From positions 35,722,001-35,786,000 of the forward strand of contig CM042043.1 of NCBI GenBank assembly GCA_023525975.1: 64,000 bases of DNA, read 5' to 3'. A model generated the notes under the pieces. That model did not search any database, was not told the DNA's origin, and saw only the letters and a program-made list of their open reading frames with translations. A program made the position numbers and the translations under genes. Of this stretch, positions 58,383-64,000 are shown one piece after another (positions within the stretch are counted from its first letter, which is position 1; the number at the start of each line of letters is the position of its first letter). The DNA comes from Smallanthus sonchifolius (Eukaryota; Streptophyta; Magnoliopsida; Asterales; Asteraceae).

Positions 58383-58695
58383 TTTTTTTTTCATTTTTTC
58401 GTCCTTAACTTTTCATAATTTAACCATTTTAATCTATCTGACTAACTTCGTATACATTTTAACATTAAATCAGAGACAATTTAGTTTTTTCTAAAATCCT
58501 TCTTTAATACCATAGGGAGTAGAAGACAGTTTAAAAGATCAAATTTCCCCTGATTTAAAGTTACAAAGTAGACGAAGTTAGTCAGGTGAATGAAAATGAC
58601 TAGATTTTGAAAAGTCAGGAATGAAAAAACTAAAATTTTTTTTTGAATGAAAGTGTTTAAAATGACCAAAACAAAAGGACGAAAATGACACTTTA
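58383..58695. mobile_element. Fold-back MITE-like element
   Basis: The two halves are inverted copies: TTTTTCGTCCTTAACTTTTC ... CTGACTAACTTCGT on the left and its complement ACGAAGTTAGTCAGG ... AGGACGAAAATGAC on the right. The ~300-bp palindrome has no coding capacity. The target duplication is unclear. Confidence 0.6.
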
Positions 58696-59338
58696 ATCAA
58701 TCACTTAACTCTATCCATATTTTAACCTTAAATAAGGGGTAATTGTGTCCATTCAGTTAACTCCATCAATATATTTATTTTTATATATTTTAAATAAATA
58801 TATAAAAAGATACAAATGCCCTTTATTTAGCGTTAAAATATACGTAGATTTAACCTGTTGAATGAAAATGACAACTTTTATAAACCACAAGGATATATAG
58901 AAGAAAAATAAAATTTTTAAATGAAACTGTAAAAAATGACTAAACCAGATGAATGAAAATAACAGTTTATTCTTTAAAAACCATATATGATGTTATCATC
59001 TATTTTGTCAAACTTCCAGAAATGAGAATTTAGTCATATACGTCATAGAACTCTTAAGAGAATGATAATTTTAATTTTTGTCATATATGTTGTGAAACTA
59101 TTGGAGAATAAACTTATTATTTATCTATTCAAACTTTTAGAAACGATAATTTTGCCATCTACGTCGTAAAACTCTTAATTTTGTCATCTATGTACTCCAC
59201 TTTTTAGAAAACCATAATTCTGTCATATGTGTTCATATACTTCCAGAAGAAAAAAAAGCAATAGTTTATCATTTATGTTATCTAACTATAAAGGGAGTTT
59301 TTAGCCAAAATAGTGTGATGGAAAAAACTATTTACCAA
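58696..59338. other. Non-coding, related short repeats
   Basis: Several TTTTGTCATCTATGT / AAACTCTTA-type repeats (58985-59270) and further pieces resembling the MITE; no gene. Confidence 0.4.
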
Positions 59339-59480
59339 TTTTTTTTTGAACGACAACAATGAGAAATACTCATAGAAAAAGCTAGCGTGGGATTAGCAAA
59401 ACCCCAATTACAACATCCGCATAAATGACGGAACCACCAATATTACATAATACAAAGCTAATCTTTTACCAATTAGGTAT

Positions 59481-62400
59481 TCATCCCACACATGTTGTAG
59501 GGTTTAGAACCCATTCTTTCCAAGAGCAATGATTTTTGTTTCCCCTAACTTCCATCCACATAAAGGCGAGCATTTTTATATCCTCCACCATTTGTTTCAC
59601 CGGAGTCCATGCGCTTGAGAAGAGCCACCGGTTCCTTGATTTCCAAATTACCCAGCACGTGCAATATCCAGTCAAAACCCGAATCTTATTAATCTTACCT
59701 GACCCATGTGCTGCAGAAATTTTTTTTACTCTTGCCTTGATGGACAGCAACATTGAGACATCCAAGTTCCACCAAGTTGAGATTGCATTCCATGTCTTGG
59801 CCGCCACAGGGCACCTAACAAACAAATGGTCTTCATCCTCGTCTTCCAGGAGGCACAAGGAGCACTTGACGACGCTCAGCGCTTTCGCCATCGGAAGCCT
59901 GTAGTGCAGCAGTCTCCACATGAAACATCGAACCGTGATAGGGAGCCATTTCAACCGGATCACATCCACCGCATCACCCTGCACCAGCTTTTCATCTATC
60001 CATCTTCGACACGCCTTTGTAGTGAAGGAACCGGAAGAGTCCCCGACCCAACCCCTCCTTGAACTTGTATTCCTTTATTAAGTCTTCCAGTTCCCGAATG
60101 CCTTCTAAACGAGTTCTGGAATCCACCCCCCTTTTCCAATCCCACTTAAAAGACATTTCACCAGATGCATTGCACAACACTCTATCAGCAATTAGACATT
60201 TCTGGTTGCGGTCGAGAGAGTATAAAGCAGGGAATAGCTTCCGGAAAGGAATCATTCCATACCAAGCCAAATTCCAGAATGGTGAGTTGGCCCCATTACC
60301 AATTTGCTTTCGAAACAGTTGATTAAGAGATTCTCCCACCTGGCCAAATTCCTTCCCAGCCTTTATAATCGCCGACCAATTATCCGATCTTGAAGTCCGA
60401 TTAAGCGAAAATTGGTCATCCATTGTTGACTTATGTATAGCTTTGATACATCTCGCCCACAGGCTAGACGGGTCCAAGAGAGCTTTCCATTTCCATTTAG
60501 TCATCAGGGCCAAATTCATTGTCGATAGGCCCCCCACCCCCAGCCCTCCCTTCCTTCTAGGCTTTAAAACATTGTCCCAAGCAACCCAATGAATTTTCTT
60601 CTTGGAGTTGTTTCCCCCAATAAAAATCTTCTCCTGATTGATTCCAAGACGTTAATGATCTTGCATGGAGCCTTGAACATTGACAAAAAATATAAAGGGA
60701 GACTGCCCAGCACCGCTTTGACCAGAGTGAGTCTACCACCAAATGATAGAGTTTTGGCTTTCCAGCAGTTTAGGCGCTCTTTTACTTTATTCACCACCGG
60801 ATCCCAATTCTTCACTAGTCTCATGTTTGCTCCAATCGGCATACCAAGGTGTGATATAGGAAGTGATTCCTTCATACACCCCATTATTGACGCGAACTCG
60901 ACACATTCCTGACTACACGTTCCAACACCAATAAGTTTACTTTTGTGATAGTTTATCTTTTGCCCCGACACCAAAAAGAAACATCGCAGGATTCTTTTTA
61001 GATTAATAACATTTTCTTTATCCCATACTCCCATAAAGAAGACGTCATCACATCGTGTGTGTTATTATCGGACCATTGTTCGGAAGGCACACACCTTTGA
61101 AAAGACCCTTTTGTGATGCTGATTTCATCATGGCCGATAACCCTTCCATCGCCACTATGAATAAGAAAGGGGATATCGGATCACCTTGCCTAACGCCCCG
61201 CTACATGGGGAACTCGTCCGTTGGAGAGCCATTAACTAGCACAGAAGATCGCCCCGATCTGAGGTAACCCAAAATCCACTCTCTCCATCTCAACCCGAAC
61301 CCCATTTGTTCCATAATGGAGACCAAGAAATTCCAGTTTATCGAATCGAAAGCCTTTGCAAAGTCTACTTTGAAGAGCATGATTTTTACCTTATCTTTTT
61401 TAGCCCAACTCTGGATTGTGTTAACAAGGATGTGCCCGTCAAAAATGTTTCTTCCTTTTATGAAAGCTGTTTGCTCTTGTCCCACAATCAAAGGAATCAC
61501 CTTTTGGATTCTTAGTGCTAGGAGTTTACCGAGGGATTTTGCAATTATACCAATTAATGAGATAGGTCTGAACTCGTTAATGGACACCGGGTCAACACTT
61601 TTAGGAGCTAAGGTAATGAATGAGGGGTTACAACCTTTAGCAATGGACTTTCGAACTTCAAAACACTTAAAAAAAACCCCAATCTTACTTTTCAGAATGC
61701 TCCAGAACTTCCGAATAAAATCAAATGTAAAGCCATCCGGACCAGGCGCTTTACCACCAGCACACTGCCAAACAGCAGCCCTAATTTCGACTTCAGAAAA
61801 ATCAGCTTCCAGATCATTACTCTCCGACTCCGATAGACTCCTTAAGTTCCCGTTTACTAGAGCTGGCCGAATAAGATGATTATCCGAAAATTTGATTTTA
61901 AAGTGGGCAAGAACCTCCTTCTTGATCAGGACGGGGTCATTAACCCATCTATTTTTAATCATGAGACCATTTATTCTATTGCTCTTTAATCTCCCGTTAA
62001 TCACCCCATGGAAGAAGGCCGAATTTTCATCTCCATCCACCAACCACTTTATCCTAGATTTTTGTTTAAGGTCCATTTTCTTTATATACTCCAAATCCCA
62101 TCTTTTCTTTTTTAAGTTAATTCTGATTTCCTTCTCCGACCCAGATAAAGCCACATCCTCAGTTTTTTTCTCAATTTCCCTAATTTGCAGGTTTAACGCA
62201 GCCTCCTCTTTTTCGTTTTCCAATTTTTTCCTGTAGCACCATTCTTTAATGTCATGCTTGAGTATGGATAGCTTTTTTGACAGTACATAGTCCGGTCGAC
62301 CAAGCACCACTTTAGAGTTCCAAGAATTATACACTATCATCGGAAGTTCCACATTGTTCAACCAAGAATTGTAAAATCGGAACGGTATAGGCCCAAAGTC

Positions 62401-63117
62401 CCAATTACAACAAGAAAGGATAATTAGCCTATGGTCCGACCAATAGCTATCAAGGGCCGTAACCAAAGCCAACGACCATAAGCTATGGAACGAATCACAG
62501 ACCAAGTATCTGTCCAGTTTGCTTGAGACTGAGCCATCACTTCTCATCCATGTGAATTTTTCCCCACCCATACTGTATTCAAACAATTGGGCTTCCGAAA
62601 TGAAATCGTTAAAATCCGCCATGCTTGGGTCAGAATTCGTTACCGAAGACCTCTCCCCAATTTCTCTAATTGCATTGAAATCCCCCATAAATAGCCATAG
62701 CTCCCCCACAGCCGAAGCATCATTTTTTAGCTCAATTAATTCCTGCCATAGCTCTTTTTTCCTACTGATGTTTTGAGGACCATAAACATTTACCATATTG
62801 ATGTTTTTTTCCACCCCTTTCCACTCCCCATTAATTAGAATGAAGTTGGAGTTTAATTTGGTGTAGTTTACCTTAAACAAGTTTCTGTTCCAGATGCAAC
62901 ATAGGCTGCCCGACCTTCCTTCTGATTTGACTCCGATGGCTTCAAAATCCTTGCCCCCCCCCCCCCAAATCTTTTCGTAAGGAATCTTATCAGTACATTC
63001 CATTTGCGTCTCTTGTATCCCGATGAAATGAATACCATATTTCCTCTTGATATTACGGATCCAATCTCCCTTCGCGGATCCCCCAATCACCCTGCTGTTG
63101 AGAGAAAGGCAATTCAT
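59481..63117 (-). pseudogene. LINE ORF2: endonuclease, reverse transcriptase, zf-RVT
   Basis: ATG at 63117. Residues about 1-230 form the AP-like endonuclease (SLNSRVIGG, GIQETQ, MGDFNA, YWSDHRLI), which nicks the target DNA. About 430-700 form the reverse transcriptase (GKAPGPDGF, FRPISLIG, AFIKGRNIFDG, FKVDFAKAFDS, RGVRQGDPISP). A TAG at 61201 splits FPM from RGVRQGDP. About 50 codons later the YADD box is degraded (CDD is seen in another frame). The frame resumes as 61034-60564 (FFMGVWDKEN ... CWKAKTLSFGGRLTL), then 60537-59992, then 59984-59481. That last piece has the zf-RVT domain CSLCLLEDEDEDHLFVRCP and ends NPTTCVG. A run of 13 C/G at 62954-62966 lies in the endonuclease part. Start choice rests on the ATGA overlap with ORF1. 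Confidence 0.9.
63114..63117 (-). promoter_or_regulatory. ATGA stop/start overlap between ORF1 and ORF2
   Basis: The minus strand reads GAATGAATTGCC: the ORF1 stop TGA overlaps the ORF2 start ATG. Such overlaps in LINEs are usually taken as sites of translational reinitiation. Confidence 0.7.
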
Positions 63118-64000
63118 TCACAACCTTCTGTCACCAATTCCTCCTCAATGACCATTCTAACCAAATCTTCAATGTTATTGCAGTTCACCCCTAATTGTTT
63201 ACCCAATTTAATAGTAGCTTCAACCTCGGATCGAACAGACTGATGCCCAGGTTCATCATCCGTACCACACGAATCAGGAACGATATCTTCCAACTCCAGG
63301 TCCCTCCCTTCTTCCGATTGCGTGCTGCTCAGTTGGGAAATTAGGTCAGGGATGGGGTTGGAGCAGGCTCACGCTACGGCTACACCATGGCCAACAAATT
63401 CCGAAGTGGGAGATTGGGGAAATGGCGCCCCACTGATGAATCTGTCGATGTCAAAAGGATCTCCGGTATTCTGGGCCTTTTTCTTGATGCCGGCCCAACA
63501 TTAAACATGAGTCTTTGGCCCACTAAGTTTGCGTCTAGACAATCGTGACTTTTTTGTTTCCATTATTCGAATTAAACCAATATATCCCGGGAATTAAATT
63601 ATTTGCCTTTTTGGGATTATCATTATTATTGCTTTTATCCCCCTTTCCCATGCCAACCAGTTCCTCTTCCCCACGCAACCGAGGTTGCTCGTTTCCCACC
63701 TAAATCGACGGTACAACTTCATTTTGTACCGGAGACTCTTCAGATTCTTCATCGGAGGTCTCTTGAGAGACGACGGGAAGACCTTTTCTTGCTGGCGATT
63801 CAATCCATCCAGGAACCCAGTCCGAATCTTCCTCTTGGAACTAGCATCGAAAAGCTTTGTTTCACCATTTTAGGACCACTTCTTTCTGCCCTACCCAGGA
63901 TTCACCAGCCAAGCTTCCGACCGTGTCGTAGGTTAACACCTTGTCCGCGAATTCTGCCTTAGATGGAGCTATCACCGGACCAACCTTGGACGCAGTAGAG
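63114..64000 (-). pseudogene. LINE ORF1, C-terminal part
   Basis: Minus-strand translation gives acidic, low-complexity C-terminal sequence of a plant L1 ORF1: DWVPGWIESPARKG, SDEESEESPVQNE, DPFDIDRFISGAPFP, SEEGRDLELEDIVP and a final EVEATIKLGKQLGVNCNN plus IEDLVRMVIEEE, ending TGA at 63116-63114. Several in-frame stops (TAG after VVPSI, TAG after VTIV, TGA after AVA) disable it. The N-terminal RNA-binding part is beyond the window. The RNA-binding role is taken from the family, not seen here. Confidence 0.75.

Larger units (their letters stand above)
59339..64000 (-). mobile_element. L1-type LINE, nearly complete, cut by window edge
   Basis: Minus-strand order is ORF1 3' part (64000-63114), ORF2 (63117 to 59481), 3' UTR of about 140 bp, and a tail GTTGTCGTTC plus nine A (59350-59339). 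ORF1 and ORF2 meet at ATGA. A few stops and frameshifts inactivate it, but domains are well kept, so it is fairly young. Confidence 0.92.

Noticed and set aside
61316..61879. Plus-strand frame of 187 residues
   Set aside because: Antisense shadow of the LINE reverse transcriptase.

Overview
The window is repeat-dominated plant nuclear DNA. Evidence for this is: LTR retrotransposons primed by initiator-Met tRNA (TGGTATCAGAGCC primer sites), MULE, hAT, PIF/Harbinger, CACTA and Helitron elements, L1-type LINEs with zf-RVT tails, tRNA-derived SINEs, GT-AG introns and TATA boxes. An Asteraceae-like eudicot is my guess from the style of the LTRs; this is inference and was not tested by any search. 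Only two loci look like intact host genes: a duplicated pair of small heavy-metal-associated (HMA) domain genes at 11.05-11.55 kb and 18.90-19.41 kb, both on the minus strand, each with three exons and a TATA box.

Layout. 1-3.7 kb: 5' part of a minus-strand Ty3/gypsy element (LTR, primer site, gag with two zinc knuckles, protease beyond two stops). 3.7-5.6 kb: 3' tail and LTR of a plus-strand element. 5.6-10.1 kb: decayed internal DNA, primer site and LTR of another minus-strand element, with an Ac-like hAT element inside (8-bp target duplication). 11-19.5 kb: the HMA pair, separated by a SINE, a MULE (9-bp duplication, 125-bp terminal repeats) carrying a broken mudrA-type gene split by a 2.7-kb solo LTR, and a fragment of an old endogenous pararetrovirus-like polyprotein. 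20.9-21.9 kb: a MULE-type element with long terminal inverted repeats.

22.9-48.1 kb is one nested structure. The outermost layer is an internally deleted hAT element (22915-48132) whose two ends, with a near-perfect 8-bp duplication, lie 25 kb apart. Inside it are (i) a 16.5-kb LTR-internal-LTR-internal-LTR tandem retrotransposon with no coding capacity, flanked by TTGAG, and (ii) a solo LTR flanked by AAATT, itself interrupted by a 4.2-kb MULE with 9-bp duplications. The middle LTR of the tandem resembles LTR3 in its left part and LTR1 in its right part, which is the footprint expected of unequal crossing-over.

48-64 kb: a PIF/Harbinger element with a transposase gene broken by two TGA codons, a SINE, several Helitron ends and two short complete Helitrons, a CACTA end, and three LINE copies. 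The best LINE (59.3 kb to the right edge, minus strand) has ORF1 and ORF2 meeting at an ATGA overlap. The two SINEs carry 3' tails that match the tails of two LINEs in the same window.

No operon, CRISPR array, rRNA gene or genuine tRNA gene was seen. All boundaries, alignments and difference counts were made by eye.
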